A DNA stretch of 64,000 bases, from the NCBI RefSeq assembly GCF_014696615.1, contig NZ_JACJQJ010000002.1, positions 219,624 through 283,623 on the forward strand. Direction: 5' to 3'. Positions 42,733 to 51,878 of the stretch are shown here, one piece after another; position 1 is the stretch's first letter; each line of letters begins with the position of its first letter. The DNA comes from Nostoc linckia FACHB-104 (GTDB lineage: Bacteria; Cyanobacteriota; Cyanobacteriia; Cyanobacteriales; Nostocaceae). The notes beneath the pieces were generated by a model. It saw only the letters and a program-made list of their open reading frames with translations. It was not told the DNA's origin and did not search any database. The translations under genes were made by a program, and so were the position numbers.

Positions 42733-43506
42733 ATGATGATGGAATTTTACTCTGCTCATCCTACCTGTCAAGAAACAATAGCAACTACCGCCGCAAATCA
42801 CAAGGTGGCTCATAGTACCTCAGGAGTTTCTTCTTGGTTAGCGCCTGTTGCGTATCTTTTAGGTCGTCACGTCCTGTTACCGTCGTTTTTTGGTCACATT
42901 CAAATTACCGGACAAGAAAATATCCCCACCAGCGGGCCGATAATTCTTGCGCCTACCCACCGTTCGCGCTGGGATGCGTTACTCGTACCCTATGCTGCGA
43001 TCGCTTGTAGGTCAAAAAAAGACCTACGATTTATGGTGACTAGCAGCGAATGTAAAGGAATCCAAGGTTGGTTTGTGCGCCACTTGGGTGGTTTCCCTAT
43101 CGATCCTAAACGTCCAGCAATTAGCACTCTGCGTCATGGCATCGAGCTACTGGAGCAGAACAAAACTCTAGTTATTTTCCCAGAAGGCGGTATTTATCGG
43201 GATGGGGAAGTTCACCCCCTCAAATCCGGAATTGCAAGGTTGGCTTTAAGTGCGGAAGCAAGTCAGCCAGACTTGGGAATTAAAATTCTACCTATTAGTA
43301 TTAATTACAGCCAACCTTATCCCAATTGGGGTACAGATGTGATGATTCACATTGCCCCACCTCTCAAAGTTGCCGATTATAGTAACGGTTGTGTTAAACA
43401 AAATGCTAAACGCTTAACTGCTGATTTAGCTAAAGCTTTGCAACAACTGAGTCACCAAGAAACAGAAATTACTAATCCGACATTTGTAGAAATGCCTAAT
43501 TCGTAA
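42733..43506 (+). CDS. 1-acyl-sn-glycerol-3-phosphate acyltransferase-like protein (PlsC family)
   Basis: 257 residues. Acyltransferase motif I is THRSRWDALLVPYA (H-x4-D); motif III is FPEGGIYRDGEVHPLKSGIARLAL (FPEG, with the preceding LVI). FIGHIQITGQENIPTSGPIILAPTHRS-type sequence opens the domain. It likely acylates lysophosphatidate or a related acceptor at the membrane. Three consecutive ATGs (42733, 42736, 42739) could each start it. The gene follows tadA by 108 bases on the same strand. Confidence 0.9.
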   Translation: MMMEFYSAHPTCQETIATTAANHKVAHSTSGVSSWLAPVAYLLGRHVLLPSFFGHIQITGQENIPTSGPIILAPTHRSRWDALLVPYAAIACRSKKDLRFMVTSSECKGIQGWFVRHLGGFPIDPKRPAISTLRHGIELLEQNKTLVIFPEGGIYRDGEVHPLKSGIARLALSAEASQPDLGIKILPISINYSQPYPNWGTDVMIHIAPPLKVADYSNGCVKQNAKRLTADLAKALQQLSHQETEITNPTFVEMPNS

Positions 43507-43583
43507 TTTTGTCATTAGTCATTTGGCATTTGTTTAATAGCTAATACCTTATACACAATTTCTTATTTCCAATGCCTAATGCC

Positions 43584-45686
43584 CTAAACACTTAAAATTA
43601 ATTCCCAACTATTGAGCTGACCGATATCTTGGGGTACATAATCAATAATTTGCAATTGCCAGTTACCTTTGGCTGATATTGATAGTAGCTGTTTGAGAGA
43701 TGGATGCGATCGCACTGTATAAGTTGTTTGTAAGTTGGTACGACGACCTAAGGTGCGGTTTTGTAATAAAACTGGTTGGTTATTGGGAGCAATTACATAG
43801 ATTTCTACATCCCCTAAGAAATCGTGGGTAATATTAACTGATATTTGAATATCTTGAATCAAACTCGCCTCGGAAATGGCGATCGCACTTTTTATTCCCT
43901 GCCTATTATTATCTGGAATTCCTAATTTACTGTCATTTCTGCCCTTTACTTGCTTGGTGACAGTTGGTGTACCTGCACGCATCTGCTGTGCTGCTTGTAC
44001 TGCTTTGGCGGCGTTGATTTTACCATAACCGAACCATTGGGAATGACCGTTAGTGTCATAGGTTCCTGCTTTTAAACCCAGTTGTGGATCGGGATTTGTG
44101 TCCACAATTTTATCGGTGGTTTCTTGCAAGATGCGTCTGACTTGTTTGGCAGTTAAATCAGGATTTGCCGAGAGGATCAGTGCAGCCACACCTGCAACTA
44201 CAGGAGTTGCGGCAGAAGTACCGCCAAAGTTGCGGGTAAAATCGCCAGCATCGTAACCAGCTGCACCTAATTGGTCAGTGGTGAACATTCCTAATCCTGA
44301 AAGGGTAGTGGCGATCGCAGGTTGTGTTTCCATAAACCCTGCTTCTTGAAACCACATCCCGGGAGGTGCGTTGTTACTTGGCGCACACACAGCAATGTTA
44401 TTGCCCCAATTACTATAGGCTGATTTTTTCGCCAAACTCGTAGAAGCAGAGACAGCTATTACATCGGCGTGTACCGCAAAACCACTGAGCCAGTCTGTAT
44501 CACCTGATAATAAATTCTTTGGCCAATTGCGCTCGAAGACAGTGCCGTTAATTGGGCGGTTGGCGTTACCTGCAGCAAACAAAATCACACAACCTTTGCC
44601 ATTGCGTCCTTTGGTAGCTGCGCGAGTAATAGCAGCACTTTGACGCAAAGATAAGGGGAAATAAACAGCTGATGCTCCCCAACTGCAAGAAATCACACTA
44701 GCGCCCTTTTCAATTGCCCAAGTAAAAATATCTTCAATCGATTCATCATCTAAAAACCCCGTTGTGCGAATGGGCATCAATGCACAACCAGGGGCAACGC
44801 CAACAATCCCTTTACCATTTTCTTCTGCCACAGAGATACCTGCACAAGCTGTACCGTGGCTAGTTTCCTCTTCATCTGGCAAAGGTAAAAAGTCATTTTC
44901 CTTCAAGTCTCTGGGGGCAACGATTTTACCATTGCCTTGAAAATCTGGATGGTTCAAATCAAAAGAATCATCAACCACAGCCACAACCACAGAACGGACA
45001 CCGCGAGTAATATCCCAAGCTGATTCCACAGCAATATGAGAACCAGCCGCCAATTGGTTAGTACCATTGTGGTTGAGATACCATTGCTGGGGATAAAGAG
45101 GATCACGGGGTTTATAATGAGTCTCTTGGCGCACCAAAATATTCGGTTCAGCCGCTAATACTTCTTTAATTCCTTGCAATTGATTAGCAATTTTAATGGG
45201 ATTTTCTGTGGCTTGTTTGCTGACAAGAAATACAAAAGTGTTAGGTAGACCCAGGACTGGTTTGTTTTGTACTAGATTAAAGGAAGCGGCGAGAGCATTG
45301 ATTTTAGCTGCATCAACTCCATCTGCAAATTGAATTGTAATTTGGTCATTAAGATAAACAAAAGTCCCAGGATTATCTTTGAGTTTGTAAATATGACTGA
45401 CAAAAGCAACATTTTGATCAGCACGTGCTTGGGACATTGCTGTATCTAACGCGTTCGGTGCTACCGTAAAAATTTCTAGTCGTGCTTGGGGAATACTCCG
45501 GTGCCAAGTTCCCCAATTAAATTGAGATAATTGTTCAGCTGGAATATCGATAGAAAGACGGACACTGAAACGATCTAAAACCTTGTCTAAAATTAATTCT
45601 TCACCACCGCGTTGTAATACCATGCCCAGATTGCTGGCTGGTACACCTGTGTTGCCAGAATTTAGTAAATTGTTGGGATCATTCAT
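43584..45686 (-). CDS. Subtilisin-like serine protease with C-terminal P-domain (PrcA-like)
   Basis: 700 residues. The catalytic triad is D239 (VVVAVVDDSFDLNHPDF), H277 (TSHGTACAG) and S491 (GGTSAATPVVAGVAAL). A roughly 190-residue N-terminal region may be a propeptide. The last 110 residues form a proprotein-convertase P-domain (ISVNITHDFLGDVEIYVIAPNNQPVLLQNRTLGRRTNLQTTY, WQLQIIDYVPQDIGQLNSWELIL). The plan resembles the calcium-dependent protease PrcA of Anabaena. There is no obvious signal peptide at MNDPNNLLNSGN, consistent with a cytosolic enzyme. It is single-gene. Confidence 0.9.
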   Translation of the reverse strand: MNDPNNLLNSGNTGVPASNLGMVLQRGGEELILDKVLDRFSVRLSIDIPAEQLSQFNWGTWHRSIPQARLEIFTVAPNALDTAMSQARADQNVAFVSHIYKLKDNPGTFVYLNDQITIQFADGVDAAKINALAASFNLVQNKPVLGLPNTFVFLVSKQATENPIKIANQLQGIKEVLAAEPNILVRQETHYKPRDPLYPQQWYLNHNGTNQLAAGSHIAVESAWDITRGVRSVVVAVVDDSFDLNHPDFQGNGKIVAPRDLKENDFLPLPDEEETSHGTACAGISVAEENGKGIVGVAPGCALMPIRTTGFLDDESIEDIFTWAIEKGASVISCSWGASAVYFPLSLRQSAAITRAATKGRNGKGCVILFAAGNANRPINGTVFERNWPKNLLSGDTDWLSGFAVHADVIAVSASTSLAKKSAYSNWGNNIAVCAPSNNAPPGMWFQEAGFMETQPAIATTLSGLGMFTTDQLGAAGYDAGDFTRNFGGTSAATPVVAGVAALILSANPDLTAKQVRRILQETTDKIVDTNPDPQLGLKAGTYDTNGHSQWFGYGKINAAKAVQAAQQMRAGTPTVTKQVKGRNDSKLGIPDNNRQGIKSAIAISEASLIQDIQISVNITHDFLGDVEIYVIAPNNQPVLLQNRTLGRRTNLQTTYTVRSHPSLKQLLSISAKGNWQLQIIDYVPQDIGQLNSWELILSV

Positions 45687-45857
45687 AGGAGCAATTTTAG
45701 ATACTATGATTATGGGCTAAGGGAACACAATTAAGCTGTTTTTCAGTCTAAAACAAAGAAACTTAGTATGTTACTTTGCTTGGTCAAAGACGAAAACAGA
45801 GTTAAGATACCCGAAGTTTCCGTTACTTTTTATATATTTGTCGCACGATTTGATCCC

Positions 45858-46454
45858 ATGAACCTAGCCGCTGCTGTTCCCTGGATGCGCTTCAGTTCTC
45901 TATCACTCATAGCAGCCCTCTGTCTGCTACCACCTGTGAATGCTCAGGTAATGAATTTACCCAGCAATAACCAAGCAAAACCCATCGATCCTAGCAATCC
46001 CAATAATCTGCGTCCTGCAGCCCCCAATAACACTCTATTGAGCATTGAGGGTGGCGACCGGTTGATGAACGAAGCACAAGCCGCTGTTGATTCCCAAAAA
46101 TATGACGTAGCTGCTAAGAAACTCCAAGAAGCACGTCAAGTTTTTAACCAGCTATCTAATTTTTACCAAGATCTCAATTCTAGTTTTTCGGGAATTGATC
46201 TCAATGTTTCTAATTCTCAGCGCCAAAAAGCCCTAGAGAGTGCCCAGAAACGAGATGAAGCCACCTATAGACTAGCATTGGTACATCGGGCACAAAATCA
46301 GTCAGAATTAGCCGTACCATTGCTCATTCAAATTATCAAAAGTCAAAACCCCACCAGAGATTTAGGCAAGAAAGCTTACCAACAGTTACTTGAGTTAGGT
46401 TTTGTCGATACTCCTTATCCCCGCCAAGGTGGGAGTTCTTCTTCTCAAAAATAA
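45858..46454 (+). CDS. Secreted TPR-like helical protein of unknown function
   Basis: About 198 residues from MNLAAAVPWMRF, which begins a signal peptide ending near PPVNAQ. The mature part has a Pro/Asn-rich stretch, then helices of TPR character (RLMNEAQAAVDSQKYDVAAKKLQEARQVFNQLSNFYQDL, RDEATYRLALVHRAQNQSELAVPLLIQIIKSQNPTRDLGKKAYQQLLELGF). I prefer 45858 to the longer frame from 45768 because only then is a normal signal sequence at the N-terminus. The family is common in cyanobacteria but uncharacterised. Confidence 0.8.
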   Translation: MNLAAAVPWMRFSSLSLIAALCLLPPVNAQVMNLPSNNQAKPIDPSNPNNLRPAAPNNTLLSIEGGDRLMNEAQAAVDSQKYDVAAKKLQEARQVFNQLSNFYQDLNSSFSGIDLNVSNSQRQKALESAQKRDEATYRLALVHRAQNQSELAVPLLIQIIKSQNPTRDLGKKAYQQLLELGFVDTPYPRQGGSSSSQK

Positions 46455-46660
46455 TCAAAATTTAGCAATTTTCTCTTTTGTTACAGCAGTGGCATCTTAA
46501 TGCCCTAATGGTAGGGTAGAATTAATTACCAACCGTTAAGGTATTCTCAAAAACCTTGCCTAGAGAGCGTTTAGCCGTAAACATACCAAAAGTTGCAACT
46601 GGTAAAGGCGATCGCTCTATATCTGTTAATAATAGAAAAGAAGTTTTTTCAGGAATTGCG

Positions 46661-46918
46661 ATGATTAGTCCGCAGCAGGTTGAGGCAATGATCAAAGCGG
46701 AACTGCCAGATGCCCAGATTCAAGTGCAAGATTTGACTGGTGGTGGTGACCACTATCAGGTGACAGTAGTTTCATCGCAGTTTGCAGGTAAGAGACTGGT
46801 ACAACAACACCAGTTAGTTTACGGTGCTTTGCGGCAAGCTATGTCAACTGAAGCAATTCACGCCCTAGCATTAAAAACTTATACTCCTGAAGCTTGGCAG
46901 ACAACAGCCGCTTCTTAG
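46661..46918 (+). CDS. BolA family protein
   Basis: 85 residues. [60 protein letters not shown]...[14 protein letters not shown] is a complete BolA/YrbA fold with the Fe-S-ligating His in QQHQLVY. The start is ATG 46661 with AGGA upstream; the 35-residue in-frame extension is not BolA-like. Its gene stands 59 bases before the CGFS glutaredoxin gene, and BolA and monothiol glutaredoxins bind a shared [2Fe-2S] cluster. Confidence 0.93.
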   Translation: MISPQQVEAMIKAELPDAQIQVQDLTGGGDHYQVTVVSSQFAGKRLVQQHQLVYGALRQAMSTEAIHALALKTYTPEAWQTTAAS

Positions 46919-46977
46919 CAGATTAAAGACTGACTGTTGATTCTCGACTATAAGCAAAAGTAGGAAACATCAAAACT

Positions 46978-47301
46978 ATGTCACAAGAAACTCAAGAGAA
47001 AATTGATAACCTGATCAAACAAAACAAGATTTTTGTTTTCATGAAGGGAAACAAGTTAATGCCCCAATGTGGTTTTTCTAACAACGTTGTGCAAATTCTT
47101 AACACGTTGGGTGTACCCTTCGAGACTTTTGACGTGCTTTCAGATGCCGAAATTCGTCAAGGAATTAAAGAATATTCTAACTGGCCAACAATTCCCCAAG
47201 TATTTATTGATGGGGAATTTATTGGCGGTTCAGATATCTTAATCGAACTGTACCAAAAAGGTGAATTACAGCAATTAGTGGAAGTAGCATTAGCTTCCTA
47301 A
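46978..47301 (+). CDS. grxD: Monothiol glutaredoxin (CGFS type)
   Basis: 107 residues. The active site C31-G-F-S is in KLMPQCGFSNNV, with WPTIPQVFIDGEFIGGSDILIELYQKGEL forming the glutathione site and the GG-D motif. CGFS glutaredoxins bind and transfer [2Fe-2S] clusters rather than reduce disulfides. It is encoded directly after the BolA gene and before a strong terminator, so the two probably form an operon. Confidence 0.95.
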   Translation: MSQETQEKIDNLIKQNKIFVFMKGNKLMPQCGFSNNVVQILNTLGVPFETFDVLSDAEIRQGIKEYSNWPTIPQVFIDGEFIGGSDILIELYQKGELQQLVEVALAS

Positions 47302-47366
47302 ATGCATCTAAATAATCTCTGGTGGTAAAGCAGAGGTTATTTTGCATATCGGATTTTAGTAATATT

Positions 47367-47407
47367 AAAAAGCTGCAAGATTTCAATAACTTTGCAGCTT
47401 TTTATTT
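47367..47407 (+). terminator. Intrinsic terminator after grxD
   Basis: A perfect 12-bp stem, AAAAAGCTGCAA (47367-47378) with TTGCAGCTTTTT (47392-47403), a 13-base loop and a T-rich 3' arm. It lies 65 bases after the grxD stop. Confidence 0.85.
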
Positions 47408-47547
47408 ACAGCAGTTTTCATTTGCATGAGGTACAAATTGACCGGTTTTGAGGCAGGATGCAGTCTTATATCAATGCAAAAAAATTCACAGCCATGTATA
47501 AAATCCTATATGGGATTTTTACTCCAATACGGTTCAGCTTTGGCGCT

Positions 47548-47574
47548 GATGCGTTACGCTAGCGCTAACGCATC
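47548..47574. repeat. Palindrome GATGCGTTA...TAACGCATC
   Basis: Nine-base arms around CGCTAGCGC, itself partly palindromic. It is of the type found dispersed between genes in Nostoc-type genomes. It lies directly before the TGGCGTGTCTAG element. Confidence 0.6.
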
Positions 47575-47578
47575 CTAC

Positions 47579-47692
47579 TGGCGTGTCTAGGCTAAAATAG
47601 TGCATTAGATTGGAAAAAATTAACCGCAGATGAACGCGGATAAACGCTGATAAAATTAATCTCTATCGCAACATTTAAGGCTAGACACGCCA
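47579..47692. mobile_element. MITE-like element with TGGCGTGTCTAG ends
   Basis: Perfect 12-bp terminal inverted repeats, TGGCGTGTCTAG (47579-47590) and CTAGACACGCCA (47681-47692), extended to 15 by GCT/AGG with one mismatch. The 114-bp element contains ACCGCAGATGAACGCGGATA, a sequence type often dispersed in bacterial intergenic DNA. It lies between grxD and the convergent amidohydrolase. Confidence 0.6.
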
Positions 47693-47777
47693 CTACGTGA
47701 ACTTACCAATGACAAATGACCAATGACAGCCTCAGCCAGTTATCTTTAATTTCGCCAACCTACTTACGAATTCATAA

Positions 47778-49181
47778 TTATTGGTTCAAACCCATAACTG
47801 AACGATAATGCGCTGCAAGTTGGGTTACAGTTTGCGACTGGCGCTGAGTATCCCACTGGCTTTGGTGGAATATTTGTTGTCGCAAATCATCAACATTGAT
47901 AGTGGTAACTCTGCCATCAGCAACAATTTGTTTACCATTTACCCATACACTATTAACTACATTGCTGGGTCTACCTAACACTAATAAACCGATAGGATCT
48001 GTACGAGGTAGTAATGATAAATGAGTGAGATCGTAAAGCACTAAATCGGCTTGTTTACCTATTTCTAAAGAACCAATTTTATCAGCAAAATTTACTCCTT
48101 TAGCTCCCCCTAACGAAGCCATTTCTACAGCTTGCCTGGGTGTAATCCATTGCTGATAATCTAAGTCTGTAACGTTATGCAAAATTGACCCAATTTTAAT
48201 AGCTTCTAGTAAATCTTGGGAATCATTGCTAGAAGCACCATCACAACCAAAAGTCACATTAACTCCCGCTTGCTGATATTTTAAAATAGGGGCAATACCG
48301 CTACCTAACCGTAAGTTACTGAGGGGATTGTGAACAACTGTAGATTGGGTTTCTGCGAGGATATCAATATCAGCTTCACTTAACCAGACACAATGGGCTA
48401 AAGAAGTGCGATCGCTTAAATAGCCAATTCGCTTTAAATGTTCCACCGCCGAACAGCCGTATTTCTCTTGGGCGAGTTTTTCCTGTGCTTTGGTTTCTAG
48501 TAAGTGAGAGTGGCGGCTAAGATTATAGCGATCGCTTAATTCAATACAGCCAGTAAACAAAGCATCACTACACAATTGAATCCCTGTCGGGGCAACTAAA
48601 ATACTCACACCCTCATCCGGGCGATGCAATTCCTGTACAACTGCTTCGATAATTTCTAAAGTGGCAGCAGTTGAGCGAAAATAAGGCTCATGGTTTTGTT
48701 GTGCTTCTCCGGATGGTATTCCAGCTGTCAAAGATTCATCTTGAATTAATGGGGCAATAAAAGCGCGAATTCCTACTTCTGTGTAAGCGCGAGTTGCTGC
48801 TGCAATAGTTTCATATTCTTGTCCGGGAATTAACACTAAATGATCTACTACACTCGTACCGCCAGAAAGTAAGGTTTCCACCGCCGTTCCTAAAGCGCTA
48901 AGATAAACCTTTTCTAAATTCAGTTGGGAAAATTCATACAGTGCCGCCAACCATAATTCTAAAGGTAAAGGACGGATAGCTCCACGTTGCCACATTTCCG
49001 AAGAATGGGTATGGGCGTTAATAAACCCAGGAAGCAACAGTTGATGAGTACCATCAATTACCGTGCCAATAACATCTAAATTAGGGCCGATAGCAGCAAT
49101 TTTACCGTCCGCAATTTGGACATCAACAGTTGCATAAGCATCATCTGTGACGGTCAAAACATTCTGGATAGTAAACTTCAT
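47778..49181 (-). CDS. Amidohydrolase (cytosine deaminase / MtaD-TrzA-like)
   Basis: 467 residues of the metal-dependent amidohydrolase superfamily. PGFINAHTHSSEMWQRG holds the first HxH, SRHSHLLETKAQE and SLAHCVWLSEADI hold the next His ligands, and VTFGCDGASSNDSQDLLEAI the catalytic Asp. The C-terminus re-forms the small beta-sandwich (GSLEIGKQADLVLYDL, VWVNGKQIVADGRV). Members deaminate or dechlorinate nucleobase-like rings; the exact substrate is uncertain. It is divergent from a RutB-like hydrolase, which hints at N-heterocycle catabolism. Confidence 0.9.
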   Translation of the reverse strand: MKFTIQNVLTVTDDAYATVDVQIADGKIAAIGPNLDVIGTVIDGTHQLLLPGFINAHTHSSEMWQRGAIRPLPLELWLAALYEFSQLNLEKVYLSALGTAVETLLSGGTSVVDHLVLIPGQEYETIAAATRAYTEVGIRAFIAPLIQDESLTAGIPSGEAQQNHEPYFRSTAATLEIIEAVVQELHRPDEGVSILVAPTGIQLCSDALFTGCIELSDRYNLSRHSHLLETKAQEKLAQEKYGCSAVEHLKRIGYLSDRTSLAHCVWLSEADIDILAETQSTVVHNPLSNLRLGSGIAPILKYQQAGVNVTFGCDGASSNDSQDLLEAIKIGSILHNVTDLDYQQWITPRQAVEMASLGGAKGVNFADKIGSLEIGKQADLVLYDLTHLSLLPRTDPIGLLVLGRPSNVVNSVWVNGKQIVADGRVTTINVDDLRQQIFHQSQWDTQRQSQTVTQLAAHYRSVMGLNQ

Positions 49182-49264
49182 GATTTTAACCTTAATTAAG
49201 TAATCGAACGCCTAAGTGAATTTCAGGTTACAAAATAGAAAATGGTGTTGGGTGTTGCAATTTT

Positions 49265-50044
49265 ATGAATCAGCCTTTTCACTCTTTAGGAGTTGCACCA
49301 AATGCTTGGACAGTCAATCATGCGATCGCAGATATTACACGCCCTCAAAAGACCCCACAACCCGCTATCTTATCAACAGAAACTAAAACTCTGCGCCTGG
49401 ATTTAGCAAAAGCTGCCATCATCGTTATTGATATGCAAAATGACTTTTGCCACACGGATGGTTGGTTAGCGCATATTGGTGTAGATGTTACCCCAGCCCG
49501 TCAGCCAATTGCTCCTTTACAAAATTTACTTCCCCAAATGCGTAGTGCAGGTGTCCCAGTTATTTGGCTCAATTGGGGAAATCGCCCCGATCTACTAAAT
49601 ATTAGTGCTGGTTTACATCACGTCTACAACCCCACAGGCGAAGGTGTAGGCTTAGGACATCCCTTGCCTACCAACGGTGCTAAAGTACTTATGGCTGGGA
49701 GTTGGGCAGCCGCAGTAGTAGAGGAACTGCAACAGTTACCGGAAGATATTCTTGTCGATAAATACCGCATGAGTGGATTTTGGGACACACCCTTAGATAG
49801 TATCTTGCGGAACCTAGGAAAGACTACATTATTCTTTGCTGGTGTTAATGCCGATCAATGCGTGCTGTCTACCCTATGTGATGCGAATTTTTTAGGATAT
49901 GACTGCATTTTAGTTAAAGATTGTACAGCCACAACATCCCCCGATTATTGTTGGCTAGCCACACTATATAACGTCAAACAATGCTTCGGTTTTGTAACTG
50001 ATTCCCAAGCAATTTTAACAGCCCTAAACAACAGTGCTGAGTAA
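49265..50044 (+). CDS. Isochorismatase-family cysteine hydrolase (RutB-like)
   Basis: 259 residues. The triad is Asp in IVIDMQNDFCH, Lys in ILVDKYRMSGFWDTPLDSILR, and Cys in FAGVNADQCVLSTLCDANFLGYD. The SGFxxTPLDSILR segment closely resembles RutB, the ureidoacrylate amidohydrolase of pyrimidine breakdown. No other rut genes are present, so the substrate may differ. It starts 83 bases from the divergent amidohydrolase and is followed after 140 bases by a cupin gene on the same strand. Confidence 0.88.
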   Translation: MNQPFHSLGVAPNAWTVNHAIADITRPQKTPQPAILSTETKTLRLDLAKAAIIVIDMQNDFCHTDGWLAHIGVDVTPARQPIAPLQNLLPQMRSAGVPVIWLNWGNRPDLLNISAGLHHVYNPTGEGVGLGHPLPTNGAKVLMAGSWAAAVVEELQQLPEDILVDKYRMSGFWDTPLDSILRNLGKTTLFFAGVNADQCVLSTLCDANFLGYDCILVKDCTATTSPDYCWLATLYNVKQCFGFVTDSQAILTALNNSAE

Positions 50045-50069
50045 TGAGTGCTGAGTCAAGAGTTGCAAC

Positions 50070-50089
50070 AGACGCGATTAATCGCGTCT
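50070..50089. repeat. Dispersed palindrome AGACGCGATTAATCGCGTCT
   Basis: A perfect 20-bp palindrome identical to the one at 32253-32272. It is followed at 50141-50170 by CCCCAATC STRR units reaching the ribosome-binding region of the cupin gene. Confidence 0.8.
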
Positions 50090-50184
50090 GTACAATAGTC
50101 AAGAGTCAAAAGTCATTATATTCTTTGTTCCTTGTCCCCAATCCCCAGTCCCCAATCCCCAATCCCCAATTAGGAGATACATAA

Positions 50185-50640
50185 ATGCACGCTACTCGTT
50201 GCGTAATTCCTGTGATTAAATCTCCCAAAGATTACCAAGTTTTCCGCATCAGCCCCAATGATTCTAATCGGTTAGCGATTATCTTTGATACAGCCAATGC
50301 GAATACTTCTCTAACTTGCTGTGTCGAGATTTTTGATGTCGGCGGACAGACACCACCAAATCGTCATCAATGGGCAGTAGAAATGTTTTTTGTTCTCAAA
50401 GGAGAAGGGGTAGCTATTTGCGATGGGAAGAAAGTTGCAATTAAAACTGGAGATAGTTTATTAGTGCCACCAACAGGCACTCATTTAATTAAAAATACAG
50501 GTGCTTCTCGCTTGTATACATTAACAATTATGGTGCCAAACGAAGATTTTTCTGAACTAATTCGTAGTGGCACACCAATGGAATTAGACGCAGAAGATAT
50601 GGCAGTGTTGGGGAGAGTGGATGCGTTAATGCCGTTTTAG
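50185..50640 (+). CDS. Cupin-domain protein
   Basis: 151 residues with a single beta-barrel cupin. The first motif is PPNRHQWAVEMFFVLKGEGVAICDG, whose metal-ligand pattern is reduced to H and E. The second is GDSLLVPPTGTHLIKNTGASRLYTLTIMVP, with the canonical His. It is likely a small-molecule-binding or isomerase-type protein; substrate unknown. TAGGAGATACATAA precedes the ATG, a good ribosome-binding site. It is downstream of the RutB-like gene. Confidence 0.87.
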   Translation: MHATRCVIPVIKSPKDYQVFRISPNDSNRLAIIFDTANANTSLTCCVEIFDVGGQTPPNRHQWAVEMFFVLKGEGVAICDGKKVAIKTGDSLLVPPTGTHLIKNTGASRLYTLTIMVPNEDFSELIRSGTPMELDAEDMAVLGRVDALMPF

Positions 50641-51619
50641 GTGGTGAGAAATCCAAAGAAAGAGGATGAGGGGAAATACTACTCGGTTAAGCGTTTTGAA
50701 CCCAAAGTTGGTTTTGGGGAAAAGGTTAAAGGTTTGTTCTTTCCCTTTTCCCCTTCCCCTTTTTCTCCTTAACCGCCAAGTATGAGGATAAGGAAGATGT
50801 AGACAAGTAGCGGTAAGCCAGCGCCAAAGTCTTCTCCTTCAAAGAAGCTACCGCGAACAACGAACGCTAGATGTACCACTTTTAAAAGTGCGATCGCTCT
50901 CCGAGACAATTGTAATTTTCATTTTTTCTCAGATATTGGACTATAGCGGATGTGATCTCTATACATATATCTATCCCAAGTTATAGGAACTAGCCAAGGA
51001 TGAATATCAAACAGGAGGATGGGGAGAAAATGACTGATGACTTTTGAACTTTTTCTCTTAGCCTTTCCCCTGTTACCCTTCTCCTTAAAAAGGGATGGGT
51101 TGAAGGTTGGGCTTTTTGTACACTAAGCTAAATCATCTATATGTCTATAGCTAGTAATACATAATTGATTATTAATTTAGCTAGCATCATAGGGGGTTGC
51201 TATGAAAAAATAACGTTTAATCAGTCAATTCTCAGCCAAGTACCGTCAGGCCCATAGAGCATGAATCATTTGAGAACCAGTATCCTTCGGAGAGTATTTA
51301 GCTTACAAGTGCAGATATTTGGTTATGACTCATCTCTAAGCTAACTTAGAAAAGAGGGTAAATTTCAGGCTACAACTCTTCCTTGTTGAGGGTGAGTTGA
51401 GGGGATGACCAACTGCTGAGTGTATCAACCAAGACTTTTTAGACAACCTCAAAAAGCATATTAGGAAATTTTTCTTCATACTCTTTGAGATTGCTGCTAT
51501 CACGTAGCCTATAGAGTCAGCAAAAAAATTAGCGAAAACTGGCAACTTGATACACACTGATGTTATTTGATTTGCTTGAATAGCTATATTGATTAGAACG
51601 GAAATTACCACTCGTTATT
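50641..51619. other. Intergenic region of about 980 bases with a hairpin repeat
   Basis: 50681-50772 holds a copy of the 3'-end hairpin family: CTCGGTTAAGCG, then GGGGAAAAGGTTAAAGG opposite CCCTTTTCCCCTTCCCC, 40 bases after the cupin stop. A weaker GACTTTTGAACTTTTTCTC/CCTTTCCCC stretch lies at 51040-51090. Reading frames such as 51336-51611 on the minus strand lack a ribosome-binding site and look like chance. No RNA gene was recognised. Confidence 0.5.
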
Positions 51620-51868
51620 ATGGCAAGTAAGTTAATCAGCGTTAGAGAATACACTGTCAGAGCACATAAAAGAGAAATTCACACTCGTGTTTTTAATTTT
51701 ATTTGTAAGCAGTGTAATGAGACGACAAACCGCGAGACTTATGGCCCAAGGCCTTTATATTGCGAACGCTGTCGCCCTCCCCAACCACCAAAAAGACAGC
51801 AGCAACAGCCAGCTGGAAAAGCTAAACCCAGACCGATGACTTACAAAAGTAACACTGATTTGGATTGA
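51620..51868 (+). CDS. Small zinc-ribbon protein
   Basis: 82 residues. C29-x2-C32 (FICKQCNET) and C48-x2-C51 (YCERCRPP) form a treble-clef or zinc-ribbon-like site between a basic N-terminal half ([20 protein letters not shown]) and a Pro/Gln/Lys-rich tail ([17 protein letters not shown]). It could bind nucleic acid. No Shine-Dalgarno sequence is evident. The stop is ten bases before the next gene's start, so the two form an operon. I do not recognise a named family. Confidence 0.75.
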   Translation: MASKLISVREYTVRAHKREIHTRVFNFICKQCNETTNRETYGPRPLYCERCRPPQPPKRQQQQPAGKAKPRPMTYKSNTDLD

Positions 51869-51878
51869 TTAAGGTTTT

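Noticed and set aside
51336..51611. A 91-codon minus-strand frame in the gap before the zinc-ribbon gene
   Set aside because: No ribosome-binding site, no recognisable domain, and low-complexity A+T-rich composition like the surrounding non-coding DNA.
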